Assembly (NCBI GenBank): GCA_950022655.1
Contig: OX465587.1
Coordinates: 30,693,716-30,757,715, forward strand
DNA length: 64,000 bases
Direction: 5' to 3'
Source of the DNA: Alentia gelatinosa
Lineage: Eukaryota; Annelida; Polychaeta; Phyllodocida; Polynoidae
Below the pieces are notes generated by a model. The model did no database searches, had not been told where the DNA came from, and saw only the letters and a program-made list of their open reading frames with translations. Below, in pieces: positions 26,801 through 41,800 of this stretch. The translations under genes and the position numbers were made by a program. Numbering within the stretch: position 1 is the stretch's first letter; each line of letters starts with the position of its first letter.

Positions 26801-29800
26801 ATGGTCGCGCATGAGGCAAGAACAATCAGAGAACAGGTGGATATTGGGTGTTGGATATATATTTATCACCAAAAGTCACCATGAGATTTTGATTTTAAAC
26901 AGATTTATAATGTACATGGGGATTTGGTGAGACAAATAGACTCCCTGGTGAGTCGCTGACTAAGTATCTAACTAGCCAATAGGCCAGCAAGCAGGGTCAC
27001 ATGTTTTTCACACCATTCACCTCAAGGGTACTTGAGTGCCAGGATGATCACTGTGATTATGTCTGAGATTATGTACCAGGTGTGTCCTCCCATGTGAAAC
27101 ATATTCGTAATTTTTTCTTGAGACTAGCAAAAGCACTTTGCCATGAGCATTTTGTACCACAGGAGAATTGTCTGAGACTCTGGGAAAGGTGTGAAGTACA
27201 ACCGTCTCGGGTACATTAGTCTCTACGTATGAATCCCACTTTAAAATGGTGGAATGTTATTGTTTTGAATACAAAATGTTGGCTGGTTTCCCCTGTCGTT
27301 CACGGATACCCGGGGTACCAGCATATCAAAATGTAGTTTCTCTATGTGACGTCACTGGGTTGAGGCAGAGATTAGTAAGCACAAGCGCCACGAAAGATCT
27401 GGGAGGAGAGTGCTGCAGTCAATGAGACAAGGATTTCTACCAACGACAGGAAAAGATGCAACAAAAAGGTCTCCACTTTATCTCACCCCTGGTACAAGTT
27501 TAGCCATAGTAATAACATTAGAAAAAAATACTCAACGATCACCCCCGTATAGTTACGATACTACGCCACGGCCGTCGAGTAGTGAATTTCAGATGACGTC
27601 ATATGGATTTGCTAAGTTTATTCTAATTATTGTGAAATGTTGATGATATTTAATGTCATAAAGAGGGGTGTGATAAATCCAGAACCACAATCGAATCGTA
27701 AAATAGACAAAACTCCACTCGTTTGAATGTCCCATAATCGTCACTCGTCTTCGCCTCGATGACGATTCCGGTACATCCAAAGTCGTGGAGTATTGTCTAT
27801 TTATACGATTCTCGATGCAGTTCTATATAAATACAGACTTGGTTAAATGAGAGGACAGCGGTGGAAGCTCGTTGTGTTGAACGTTTGGCTGGCTGCATCA
27901 AGGCTGTAGGTGAAGTCCTCGCTCTCACTATGTGTGTTTTACTTTTGTCATTGAAATCGCAATGAAGAGATTTAAGATCAGGAATACAAGTTATGGTAAA
28001 GTAGGATTCACACGATGGGATTCATGTACCTCACAGGGTGTTTTCTGAGACAAATCCTGCTGAGATTCTGTACTGGAACACAATTTTTTCGACTAAATTA
28101 TAGGGTTTCATTTCCCTGAGACACGTCCCCCCCCCCCCCCCCTGTAATCGTTAAAGACATTTCCCCTTAAAAAGGAATAGAATCTCATGAGCTTTTGAAC
28201 CCTGTGAGGTACATGGATCTCACCGTGTGAATTCCACTCTAGACAACAAAATCAGAAAAAAATTCTAGAGGGAAGATGACTTTACAGTGTTGCTACTGGT
28301 AGTAAAACAAACCCAGAGCTGTAGGGTGATGTGTGTATAAAAGATCAGTTTAGGAGACTCTCTAGATTTCAATTTATCGAAATGTCGGGATTTTACATGT
28401 ATACTAAAGCTCCAGTAGCGTGTTGTTTGTGTGTTTTTAGAAAGTTTCATTCCACCTTCTTGTCACTTTCATCAAGAATCTTTGGCCATCTTGTGAGATT
28501 ATACATTGCAGGGAGATATAATTAGAGGTATCTGATGAATGTGGGACATACCTGCCGCTCGTAAATACTGTCATTTGTATTTTTATCAGATAGATGAGTA
28601 TCTGACACAGGAGCAGATTCGCTGAAAACCACCTCAGTGGGTGTCTTTTGAGTCAAGTTGTTAAACGAAACCTGCGCATTTTACCAGGGATCTTTAGGAT
28701 TAACAATTTTATGTATATATCAAGAATGATTCATAATTCTTTCTATATTTACAAAAAAGTATTCATTATTTTTGGTTCAGCTATGAGGAATAGCTCTTGA
28801 ATGGAGTAAGATTTTATAGGTTTGTTTGGGTAGTTTAACGTCCAATATGGTAGACTTACTTTGCTTGGGTGGTGATCGAATCAATAAGATGAATTTAGGT
28901 AGAAATCTGCCCCCCCCCCCCCCCCACTACACATTTAGCAGGTGAGAGTTCTAATTTAATTTCCAACACCACATAGGATTTTATAGGTGCTCTCCAAGGT
29001 TGATCTATGTAGTAACTGATAACTGATATCAAGTAGTAAGGCAGAGTAATGCAGTAAAAATGTTGGGCTAAATACAAACAACTAGAAATGTCTCGGTTCA
29101 GTGGCTATTCCACTAATGCAGCGCAAGGCCCGGCCGGGCGCCTTGTGGTCGCCTATTGGTGTTCAGCGGCAATAGCCGGTCCAAATCTCGCGCCGGCAGC
29201 GATAATCTGCTTGGTGACCTCATGACAGCTCATAGGACCCTCACGGCCAGTCTCCGCCAGCCGCCAGCTCCTCCCTGTGCCTCCAAAACCCCTCACCGGC
29301 CAGAATCGGCTGGCCTGTTGGTGGTCGTTGCCCAATAGACCATTTTGTAGCTGTTCCACCAAAATGTAGCGAGAACCACAGAGAAGGCCGGGCGGGCGGC
29401 CGGGCGTTACGATTAAAATGTCTACCGCAAACCACCACCGGTGGAATACTGTTCGGTTTGATTTTGTGGTGCAGGCCGGCTGGCCAGTCAGGGTGCCGAA
29501 AGACCCCGAGAGATACGCAGAGAGCTGTTCCCGGGGTCCGCGTTGACCGCTCGCCCGCATATACCGTGACACACCCCGTCAACATGGTATCTGTGACTCC
29601 TGTGAGCGGCTTTCGCCACCAGCGGGGTGTGAAAGTTAGGACAGTTTTTTTTCAATTTTTTCAATTTTTTTTTTATTTAGACATAGGCAGTTCTGCGCAG
29701 GGCACATCTTCCACTGCTTGCAGCAGAATTGTAGCGCTAGAGTCGAATATAGACATTCTCGGGAGCGGAACATTTAGTTTCTTTAACGACCGCTTGGGGC

Positions 29801-32800
29801 AAAGGGTTTTGTCATTTTCGGTCACCCTAGCTTTCTGGTATTATCGCTCAACCGGCGTAACATAAGTCGATGTTTGAACTCACTGTTCATGATAAATATG
29901 TGTAATTAAAGGTAGTTTGATGTGTTCCTAACAATATATATAAAAAAAACTTTGCAGGATAGAAGTATGAATGCTTAAATCTAAAGATTTATTTACTTTT
30001 GAGCAAGTTTTTATTTTGACAGTTGTAGCAGCCTGTCATTGCAATTTCGGCAGATTGCTGGGGGAAAAAAACCAAAGTAAACAATCTTTACAAAAGTAAT
30101 AGATTGAAAAAACTAACCAACCATCTTCCCCTACTCTTCAGCTATATGCCATTTTTTGTTTGATTTCTCTATGTTGGATATTTACTGAGATATTACCAGA
30201 GATGTACAGTGGATTTAACATTGGTTGCTATGGAGTGAAAAGTTGTTTAACCCTTCGTGCGTACGAGAGTGCACTGCACCGCTTTGGGAAAACAAACTGG
30301 AAAGCGAGAAAACCTAGCGGCGCAGTGTCCGTTTTTGAGGCCGGACGTACCCGTTACTACGTTGCGTGACGTCGGCGCCGCTCCCGAGAATTCATAACAT
30401 CAAGGCTCAGCAGCAAGTCTGCTGTGAGTGTATCGCCTGGCCGGCCAGCTCTCGGGGCACCCGCCAGGCACCTTGTCTGCGCCTGTTGGTGGCCGGGGGT
30501 GGCTTTGGTGGAACAGCTTGGAGAATTTAGAGGATTGGGAGGGGCTAGGTGGCCGGCCCCGGCGGCAAACATCGGCTGGAGGGTGAAAACCCGCCTGCTG
30601 AGAGACTTTTTGGTGGAATAGCGTCAGGGTGGTAACTGACAAGTAATCGTACATCGATTATACATGTTCATGGTGGTAACTGACACGTAATCGTACAATG
30701 ATTATACATGTTCAGGGTGGTACCTGACAAGTAATTGTACATTGATTATACATGTTCAGGGTGGTAACTGACACGTAATTGTACATTGATTATACATGTT
30801 CATGGTGGTAACTGACAAGTAATTGTACATTGATTATACATGTTCAGGGTGGTAACTGACATGGAATCGTACATTGATTATACATGTTCAGGGTGTTAAC
30901 TGACATGGTATCGTACATTGATTATACATGTTCAGGGTGGTAACTGACATGTAATCGTACATTGATAATACATGTTCAGGCTGGTAACTGACATGTAATC
31001 GTACATTGATAATACATGTGTAGGGTGGTAACTGACATGTTCAGAGCTCCGCAGTCTTCTCTGAAGCTCATCACTCACACCCCATGACCTCTGACCTCTG
31101 ACCTGGCTGACCTCCACCACACTTGCCGCTCATTGCCCACTGGCCTGGTTCACTGCTGGTTACTGGCGCTATGTTGGCGGTGCAGTCAGTGTAGGTAAAG
31201 AGAGGCGTTTCGCTGGTTACACCATGTGAGGTCAGTAAACTATTACAGCAAGCCGTTCTATTCTTAACAGACAATGAAGCTTTCCAGCCCAAAGAATATC
31301 AAGAAGACTCGTAAGATTACGGACCTAACACAATGTGTGACATAAATAAACTCAAACAAGCGGCGTCTAGATTTTATCCTACCCGGTTTCCACAATTTTT
31401 GAATATTAGAAAGTAGTGACATAACACTTGATGTCACATTCCTGACATAAACAAATCCATGTTTAGCCTACGGCGTTTTTATTAGGGGTTAGATAATAAC
31501 TATAAAGAATGAAAATACTCTCACAACAATCTGTATTTCCGTCTCCGAAGTGTCTCCGATGTTTTATGTAAAATTCTGATATTCATTATCACTGTCAAAT
31601 TGTTGAACTCATTAGCTCATCTCATCCACTTGGAATTTTTGAAAAGATAGTATGCAATTCTAGAAGCTAGGTGAATGTTAAACTAGCTATGCAATCATCA
31701 AAGATTAAAACAATATTGCCAACTGAACTTTTTCTAATGAAAAGAAATTTGCTTTTTGTCAGATTCCTGCAACTGATAATCTCAGGGCGTGGGTGGACCC
31801 TATTTTGGTATTCTCTGGGTTTGTCCGCTATAAGCATGTTTGGTAAACGCCCGACGAGTTTAAACTTACGTCTGGACAATGGAACATTCCCTTAAAGCGA
31901 AAGTGAAAATCATATTAATTGGCGAGACTGAGAAAGTGGCTTGGCATACTTGTGCAGAATGGGTAAAGTAGAAGTGAAAATCATTTTGTTTGGAAAGATA
32001 CAGAGAAAGCGGCTTGTCATACTTGAGAAATTGAAAAAAAAAATTAATTGGAGAAAGACCGAGAAAGCGGCTTGCCATACTTATGAAGCATGGATAAAGT
32101 AAAAGTAAAATTCATATTATTTGAAGAGTGACAAAATACTACAACCACATGAGTTATCTCAATAGGTGATGGCATTTATTATCAGGACCGACGTTTCGAC
32201 TATCACATAGTCTTGTTGATGGTCTATTTCAAGGAAATTCATATTATTTGGAGGGATAGAGAAAGCGGCTTTCAATACTTATGTAGAGTGGGTAAAGTAG
32301 AAGTGAAATTCACATTATTTAGAGAGATAAAGAAAGTGGCTTGCCATACTAATGTAGAGTGGGTAAGGTAGAAGTGAAATTCATATTATTTGGAGAGATA
32401 AAGAAAGTGACTTGTCATACCCATACAGAGTGAGTAAAGTAAAAGTGAGAATCATATTTTCCGAAGTCTTGAACCGAAATCAATAAAGACTTCTATAAAT
32501 TAAAACAAAAATTATTATTTGGAGAGGTTGAGAAAATGGCTTTCCATACTTATGGAGAGTGGGTTAAGTAAAACTGAAAATAATTTTATCCAGAAAGAGA
32601 TAGAGAAAACGGCTTGTTATACTTATGTAGAGTGGGCTAAAAAAATTATATTATTTGGAGAGAGACCAGAAAGTAGCTTGCCATACTTATGGACAGTGGC
32701 TTACCAAAAAAGAAAGGGGGGGGGGGGGAATCATATTATTTTGGAGGATAGAGATAGTGGCTTGCCATACTTATGTAGAGTGGCTAAAATAAAAGTGAAA

Positions 32801-35800
32801 TTCATATTATTTGGAGAGATAGAGAAAGCGGCTTGCCATACTTATGGAGAGTGGCTTATAAATATATTAAAAAATTCATATTATTTGGAGGATAGAGATA
32901 GTGGCTTGCCATACCCGTGCAGAGTGAGTAAAGTAGAAGTGAAATTCATATTATTTGTAGAGACAGATATAGCGGCTTGCCATACCCGTACAGAGTGAGT
33001 AGAACCCATCGGCGTGGCCCGGCGTTGAGTTGATGCACGCCTCGCCGCTCTGTGTTTACAAACACGCACCGCACGGCGCAGCGCGGACCCCGACCCGGAG
33101 CTGTTTTATGTGTGAAGAATGTCAGAGTGAATCCCTGCCCACATATCACTGATAACACGCCCCACATACACACGAAGAAAGAGTCCACCGCAACGGGAAA
33201 GATTAATAATACTGACTGGTTTCAGATACAAGCGGTCGTGTGCTCCGAGGATTTGTAATATCCGAGCGCATGCGAGTATATTGCGTAGGGTCAACTCTGA
33301 GGAGCATACAGCCGCTTTGATGTTTTTAGTACCGCTTTTAATTTTTCAGTAAGCAGTATTTTTCTGTACGCTCGCTTCATTAGAACTCAGAGCATACAGC
33401 ATATATGTATGCTCTGGGTATGTAGATACACGCTCCCCATGTGTTGCCTATGGACAATTTTTATTGGATGGGTAATGAATAGATTCCCAAACCACATAGA
33501 CATGGTATAAGAAGGACTGACCTTTGATATAGCAGTAAATCCAACACTGCTGGGGGTGAAGGAGAAAGGTTGCTGTATACCACACCACATAGACATGGTA
33601 TGAGAAGGATTGGCCTTTGATATAGCAGTAAGTTTACCACTGCTGGGGATGAAGGAGAAAGGTGGCTGTACAGCACACCACATAGACATGGTATGAGAAG
33701 GATTGGCCTTTGATATAGCAGTAAATCCACCACTGCTGGGGATGAAGGAGAAAGGAAGTTGCACACCACACCACACAGATATGGTATGAGAAGGACTGGC
33801 CTTTGATGTAACAGTAAGTTACCACTGCTGGGGGTGAATGAGAAAGATGGCTACAGTGGGACTAAAACCCACAACTTTGGGATTACGAGTCCAGTGACTT
33901 TGCCACTGAGCTAACTCCCCACCCCCTAAATATTTCATGATGTTTGAGTTAGCAATGAAGTAAAAACCTAGAGCATAGTGTTCTTTTGTCAGAAAGAATT
34001 TATTCTGGGGGGACATACATTAACATTAAGTTCCCATGTTTGATTGTCAACGGTTGGCACTCACAAGTGTGTTGCCTCGATTTCTTACTACTAGTATGTA
34101 CACAAATCAAGTTTAACGTAACCCAGGAGTTGTTTGTAAGTTTATAATCACTGCATACGATCGAGACCACCATGTAAGCACATAATGTGGGCAGGGGTGA
34201 TTCTAGAAAAGTCTCGACTGGATGTGGTGGAGGATAGGAGTGACAACTCCGAACCGGTTACTCCAGTATAAAGAAAAACAAAAATAAAAGTTTTTTTTTA
34301 ATCACTTCAGGATTTGTGTGTAGTTCATTGCCTATCAATTACAAAGACAGTCAAACGGACTAGTCCACTATAAACAATGTCCTGTGTATAACGGAATGAG
34401 TAAAGAGCTTCTTTTGTTTTTGGTTTAGTTTCTTTATTGGTTACTTTTTATCATACACATTCACCTCTTGTATAATCTGTTTTAGGTTAAAAAAAATTAT
34501 TGATTGTTTAAAATAAAATATCATTCAGTTCTTGTATAAACTGTATAAGAACAATAGCTATAAGAACAATGTGCACAGGTGTATGATAAAATCATGTACG
34601 GCACAGTAGGCCGTACATGTTTTTACGATGCAGGGAGCAGAGGTCATTAAGTACAAGAACAACATGCACAGATGTATAATATAACCGTGTATGGCACAGT
34701 AGGCCATACATGACTTTTACGATATAAGTAGCAGGGTCAGTAAGTACAAGAACAACATACACAGGTGTATAATAAAACCGTGTACGGCACAGTAGGCCGT
34801 ACATGTTTTTTTTTAATATAGGGAGCAGAGGTCAGTAAGTATAAGAACAATATGCATAAGTATATAATAAATACGATATAGAGAGTAGAGGTCAGTAATT
34901 ATAAGAAAAATATGCACAGGTGTATAACACAGTGTAGTGGGTGGCCACGTCGCTGTATTGGGCTGTAGCTGTGTGCGTGCTGTCTGTGTGCTGTCCTAAC
35001 CGCTTATTTGTGCCTCACAGCTCTAAGCATGTTTAAAGCACACACAGTCAGTAAATAAAACACTGCGTACTCTCTGTTCTGTTTGTTCACAGAGGTTTAA
35101 CCACGTACTGCTGGGTCGCTACTGTAGACGCATACATGGGCGCATTTCATGACCGTCTTGTAATATAGGGCATATAGCTGTTGTGCTATGGAGGCGGCCA
35201 TCTTACCATCAATGGATTTTATCAACAATATTTTTTGGGATTTGCCATAAAGGAATTTTAGCTTCGTCTCAATATTATCTATAGATTATAACAACTGATA
35301 ACAGTTGTCCCGCAACTACAGTGACGCTATCTTACAATTTCCTGGTGGATAATGGTAGAACTAGCAATCACTCTGTGCCCTATAGTGGGGAGCACTGAGG
35401 GGGATAAAGATGGAACTGCACTGAGATCCGTAGCCACTGAAAATATGCTATGAGTTTTGGTCGAGGGTAATCTCACGAGGCAAACGCGAGTGATATTATG
35501 TAGAAAACAATATACATGTAGCCAGTGACCAGATAATAGCCATTAACCAAAAAATAGCCAATAAGAAGACAATAGCCAGTAAGAAGACAATAGTCATTAA
35601 CCAGAAAATAGCCAATAACCAGATAATAGCCAGAAACAAGGCAATAGCCAGTATTGAGACAATAGCTAGTATCCAGACAATAGCCAGTATTCAGACAAGA
35701 GCGAACAACCAGGCAATAGCCAGTAGGCAGACAATAGCTAGAAACCAGAAAATAACCAGAAACAAACAATAGCCAACAACCAAGCAATAGCCAGTATCCA

Positions 35801-38800
35801 GGCAATAGCTAGGAACCAGACCCAGTAAATTTGTATAGACTTTATCTATAGCCAATGTGTTGGTGCTGGATCAGAGCAAAGCCCTTTACCTTTGAAACAT
35901 CGGGTATATTTTACATTCTGTAATAGACACAACCCTGGTGGACAGACAAAATAGTGGACGTCTGAGGGGACTGAAGTGGTTACATCATGTATACCCTAAA
36001 CCCTACTTCCTATCTTTCTGCGAATCAAAATATTTATTATTTCATGTATAATATGCTTGAGACGAGGCTAAGTTTTATTTTTTTTTAAATATATATATTT
36101 CTGGTTGATAGGAAAGTGAATAATCGTGATCATATCTAAGCAATTAAAATAAGGTTATGATGAGGAAAAGTATATATGATAAACTGAGAAATATGTTGAT
36201 ATGCTTTATCTATGATATATAATCATTGCACTATCACCAAAAGCAAACAAATAGGACACTATATAGTCACATACACCGGCTTACTAACGACTGCACGATC
36301 CGATATAGAGCGTGTATCTGCCGCTATGGACCCAGTCACCCAAACAGGTCCAGGGGTTAGCCATAAACCTTCGGTTTGATTTCACTCCCAGATGCATGAA
36401 TGACATTTGGAGTCTGCCAGAACTGACACGTGTCTGTACAAGTGTGGAGGGTCGTAACTTTACTGTATATTATTTTTGTGCTCGCTGAGACTTAGTAAAA
36501 ATGGTGTGTTTTTTTCAACGATTCGAGGTATAAATATATAATGAGCAAACGTCCTTACTGTGGACGAAACCTTTTGTTTGTTTTTTTGGGGTAGTTTAAC
36601 ATCGAATATGTTCTATTAGACTTACTTTAGATTTGACCGAATCTATGAGATGAATTTAGGTAGAAATCTCATCCCTACACATTTACCATGGTGGGAGTTA
36701 TTTTACCTCCCACATGGTATGAGAAGGATTGGCCTTTGATATACCAGTAAATCTAACGCTGCTGGAGGTGAAGGATAAAAGTGGCTGCCGTGAAACCAAC
36801 AAAGTCTGACAACCTTAGGATTAAGAGTCGAGTGCTCTTTACCACTGAGCTAATTCCCTTCCTCAGTCGCTTTAGTTATGTTTGCATGCAAGCATATCTG
36901 GCCTGCACCACCGGAGGCAAGGCAACCAAGAGGGTGAACAAATTGATCATTGCTGTCCACCCCAGCAGGCCGTGGACAAAACGGTTCTCATTCTCGGTCA
37001 GTCGTCAATTTTATACTGCAGTATATAAAGCCTATAAGACACCGAAATTTGTTCCCGATTCATCCAGACCATCGGCTCGGTGAGAGTCGGGAATAAAATT
37101 TCGGTGTCTTATACCTATAGACACCGATATGGTGCCGGGCCCGGCTGGGCCCCGGGCCGGGTGATAAGTACATATAGGCAATAATGCAAAGTTTAATAAC
37201 TTCTGGTCTATTTAAAATATCAGAAAACGGTTTTCAGATCTATGATCGCTTGTTTCTCCCCTACACATCGATATAAGGCACCTGTAAATCGGACCGAGGG
37301 ATAGATGGAAACGCTTTTTAAACGGCATGCTCAGAATCGGTAACAGTCGGTGAAAGTGCGTACACCGGAATCTTAAGGTCGGGCAGAGTCGGTCATATCT
37401 GACATGGTAGTAATGCCCGACGCGTCGGGAAAAGCAATAAAATCGGGTCGGTGAAGTGCGTACACCGACCCGATTGATGCAGATTGTCACAGACCCGACG
37501 GATCCTTCGGGCAAAGGTAGAATCGGGCACAGTGGTCGGGTCGGTGTCTTATAGGCTTAACAGACAACTGACCTCGAACGGGAACTATTTCATCCACAGT
37601 AAGGACGTTTCCTGATATTGCATTCACAGACAAAGTTTAACCTTGATTAAGGGGGCTGTATACCACGCCACACAGACATGGTATGAGAAGGACTGGCCTT
37701 TAATATAGCAGTGAATCTACCACTGCTGGGTATGAAGGAGAAAGGTGGCTACACACCACGCCACATAGACATGGTATGAGAAGGACTGGTCTTTGATATA
37801 GCAGTAAATCTACTACTGCTGGGAGTGAAGAAGAAAGGTGGCTGCACACCACATCACATAGACGTGGTATGAAATGTGGTTGCAGTGTGACACAAACCCA
37901 CAACCTTTTGATCACGAGTCCAGTGTTATAACCATTTTGCTAACTCCCTAAAGCACTCTCTTAGCGTATCCATTATTACCTACTTTATCTAAAACGGTAG
38001 AATTTCGTCGAATCCGCTTGAAGTTGCTCCCGCACATAGAGACATAGTAAACCAGACCTAGGGCTGGAGACTGAGGAGCCACAAGAGTGAGAATCTCGTG
38101 AAGGCACGAGACCACTCCGCCGGTTGCCGGCAAAATATCTGTGTAGCCCTTTCAAAACTCCGCTGATACCCCTCCCCCCACCCACCAGCCATCAGTCTAA
38201 GTATTTGAACATTTTACAGCACCCATCTCCGTGGAGCAGTCAGCAGAGTGACCGACTAGTAATGCGGGTGTTGCGGGTTCGTATCCCGCATTGGCCAGTC
38301 AACTTTTCATTTTCTTTATTTTCCCCCCTAACTCGTAGTCGACGAAGTAGATTGGCAACCAACCCCTGTCTGCGCTGAGCTCCGACTTAGGTGGTGGCCA
38401 GTGTATCGACGAAGTCGCTAGTAAATATACAATACAGAGAATTCCCCATGTAAATTGTAAGTACCCTGCATAGATAAGAAATAGAGGGGCAGGCAGATCA
38501 AAGAATCAGTGTAATTACCAAGAAGTAAATATAAGGAATGACAATAATTAATGAGATCTAGATTAAATCATACAGCGTGTCCTTATTCTACTCTCAAACC
38601 TCATTCATTAGTCAAACCTTTTCTTTTAATTATAAAGTTTAATTAATAGTTATTATCCTAGTTTCACCTAGGAACACCTTGAGGTATTGCCTGGTTAGAG
38701 CTATAATTACAAGTGTCAGGGAGTCATTTAGACTAAAGAGTGACATCTTAGAAACACTGCCAAGTTCATGACCCCAGAAAGAGTGAGACCTTTTGAACCT

Positions 38801-41800
38801 TTTGTTTGTTATACGGTCTGCACCACGAGGAGGCGAGGCGACCAAGAGGGTGAACAGATTGGTAATTGCTGTCCACCCCAGGAGACACCTTTTCAACCTT
38901 TTACCACAACAATGTGATGTAATTGTTGTGAAGGGTGGTTGTTATGATCCAGGTAAGCTGAGTCCCAGGGTGAGTGTTTACTGTGACAATGTCTGAGACT
39001 ATGTACCAGGTGAATCAAATTTGCCATTGTTCCTTGAGACTGGCCAAAGCACCTTGCCATGAGATTCTTATACCAAAGACTATGGGAAAGGTGCGAAGTA
39101 CACTAGTCTCAGATACATTAGTCCCTTTGTGTGAATACCATTATAAGTTGAATTCACACGATGGGATTCATGTATCTCACGGGGGTACACTTTTTATGTT
39201 GCCAAGAATTGGAGGGGGAAGAAACATGGGCCATTGGAAATGGAACCCTACAATTTAGACGCAGAGGCTGTGTTCGAGTACAGAATCTCAGCAGGATTTG
39301 TCTTAAACAAACACCCTGTGAGGTACATGAATCCCACCGTGTGAATCCCGCTTTAGGGGCAATTGTGGCCGACAATTGCAGGGGATATTTGTCTCAGGGA
39401 AATGGAACCATGCAATACAGATTTGGATATTGTATTCCAGAACAGAATCTCAGCAGGATTTGTCTCAGACAAACACCCTGTGAGGTACTTGAATCCCATC
39501 TGTGAATTCCACTTAAGTCCAATACACATCTACTAATTCAGGGTTGAGCGATTAGTTCCCAAATCGTATAGGAGTCAGTGAACTTGTCACAGGTAAATTA
39601 AGTAACTCCTCAACCCATTTCGGCCACCCAATTAGGGGCCATTTACCAATGTTCTATTGTCGGCGACTGGAATTATCAACAAGCGATTTAGGAACATAAA
39701 AGGACAACTCATCGTGACAAAAGAACATCTCAAGGAGGGGGGTCACTAATCTCTGCCTGACCCCTGACTAGCTGTCCTACATCTACAGACTAGGGCCAAC
39801 TCCTTTAGGATGCCTCGCCTGAGACAAAGTATTGCTCCTTTGTCGCCAACAAAACATCAATGTTTCGAAATCGGTAGATGTATATTGAGCTTCAAGGGCG
39901 GCGTCCACCAACCATGACAAGGCTACCACAATGGCTTCCTGACAAGGCCTACAATTGCCTTACGATTGGAGGCCTTGTCATGGTTGGTGGACCCCAGTTT
40001 CCAACAAGAGTATACGACAAAGCCACGACAAGGCCACGACTGGAAGCTTGTCGGGAGCCTTCTGACAAGGCTATGACAACATCGATCATGTTCAATTTTT
40101 CCCACGACTGGTCCCTTGTCGTGGAGTGTCATGGCATATCGGGAGCATGTCGCAGAGGTCTACGATAGTAAATTTTGGTGGAGTGTGCACATCCCGACAC
40201 CCTCCGATAACCCTCCAATAAAGCCCCCTTCTTACGACAAGGCCGCGATAAGCGCCGATTGGAACTTTCTTGTCACCGCTTGTTGTAGCCTTGTCGTGGT
40301 TGGTGGACGCCCCCCTTCAAGCTTTAATACACCTCCCTGGCCTTGCACGAGACGATAGAGATCGGTCAATTTGTCCACCACCACCCCTTACCGGCGGGCG
40401 GCAGGGAGCCCGGACTCGGTGCCAACTGGCCCGTGACCAGTGGCCGCCCTCCGCCCGCGGCCAGGTCAAGCGTGACGCTCAGCGGTCACACGCAGATGGC
40501 GAGTGAGAAGGAGGAAGACGGGACCCTCGTTTCAGTCACCGTCTATACGGGGAGTAGACTTCTACAGCAGAGCTTCACAAAACAGCACCTTCTACAGGGC
40601 GAATGGGATCATATACTAAAAGGATACCATCCGCTATGCGTCAGAACCATTGCTGATGTATAAATATAAATGAATGTATTAGTATATACCTGTGTGCGAA
40701 TATCTATCAAATACTGCCCACTGCTAGGGGTGTAGTAATAATAATGTTCATGCCCTCTGTGACTGTGACATAATATGTCATTAAAACTCACTGAAAATGA
40801 GGATAATGGTGTTTTTCATCGATTTGAGGTGTATGGTAATAAGCAGACTTCCTTACTGTAGACGAAATAGTTCTCGTTCTTGGTCAGTCGTTGATTTCAT
40901 ACTGCCTTCCGCCTATGGTGTCAGGCCATATGAAATCAATGACTGACCTAAAACAGGAACCGTTTCGTCCACAGTAAGGATGTTTCCTAATATCATTTTA
41001 TTATATTTATAAATATTTCATCAACTATTTTATAAATAGCTAATTATATTTATTGATTTGTCATATTCACAAATATTGTATTTCATTACATTTTATAGAC
41101 TTTATTTTTTTTCTAAAGACCCTAGACATTTTTCTTTTGATAAATGGCCTGGAGAAGGGTCAATAGACTAGAAATAACATGGTCCATCTATAGTTCAATC
41201 TATGTAACACCATCAATAACTAGGAGCAAAATGATAAGTTTTTCACTAGATTCTCCAGGGGCCCGTCTAATAATCTAGGATCATACATGAAGACCCATTT
41301 CTTTACCTTGTACAAGGGTTGTCGTTTGATAATATTTGAGTCTGTTTGCTAAGACAGTCTTAGCCGTCCATAAGTGTTGAATAAAGTTGACCCACATCTT
41401 CCCTGGGACTCTATGGCATACAGAAAAGGCTATCCATGTACGATCCTAGATTATTAAACTGGCCCCTATATATCTGAAAAAACTCGGTTTATACGAAAGA
41501 TACTTTCTATAAATAAATAGAAATGAATAAAAAAAAATTAAAAAAACACAACTACATCATTACTATAGTATCATTTGATGATATTCATGGGAGTATCACA
41601 GACTGGGACGACCTGGTGGCTGTGACTTGTCAGGGTTCATGTTATTTGAGGATACAGGTCGTATGTGTCACTACAATGGACATGCATCAGGATATATCAT
41701 GTTCGTCCGGGAGTAGCACAGTCTCAGCTATGATAATCAACTTTATCTCACCCTGGTACGAGTTTAGCCATAGGAATAACATCAGAAAAATATACGCAAA

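Noticed and set aside
33387..33776. Open frame repeating LLIPCLCGV and SPSSPAVVDLLLYQRP, also at 6927, 37700 and 44608
   Set aside because: It is the 93-bp SINE module read in frame; its position always follows SINE copies.
37985..38185. Small gene shared with 63489-63683
   Set aside because: The two copies are in different contexts with different frames open; best treated as a dispersed repeat of unknown origin.
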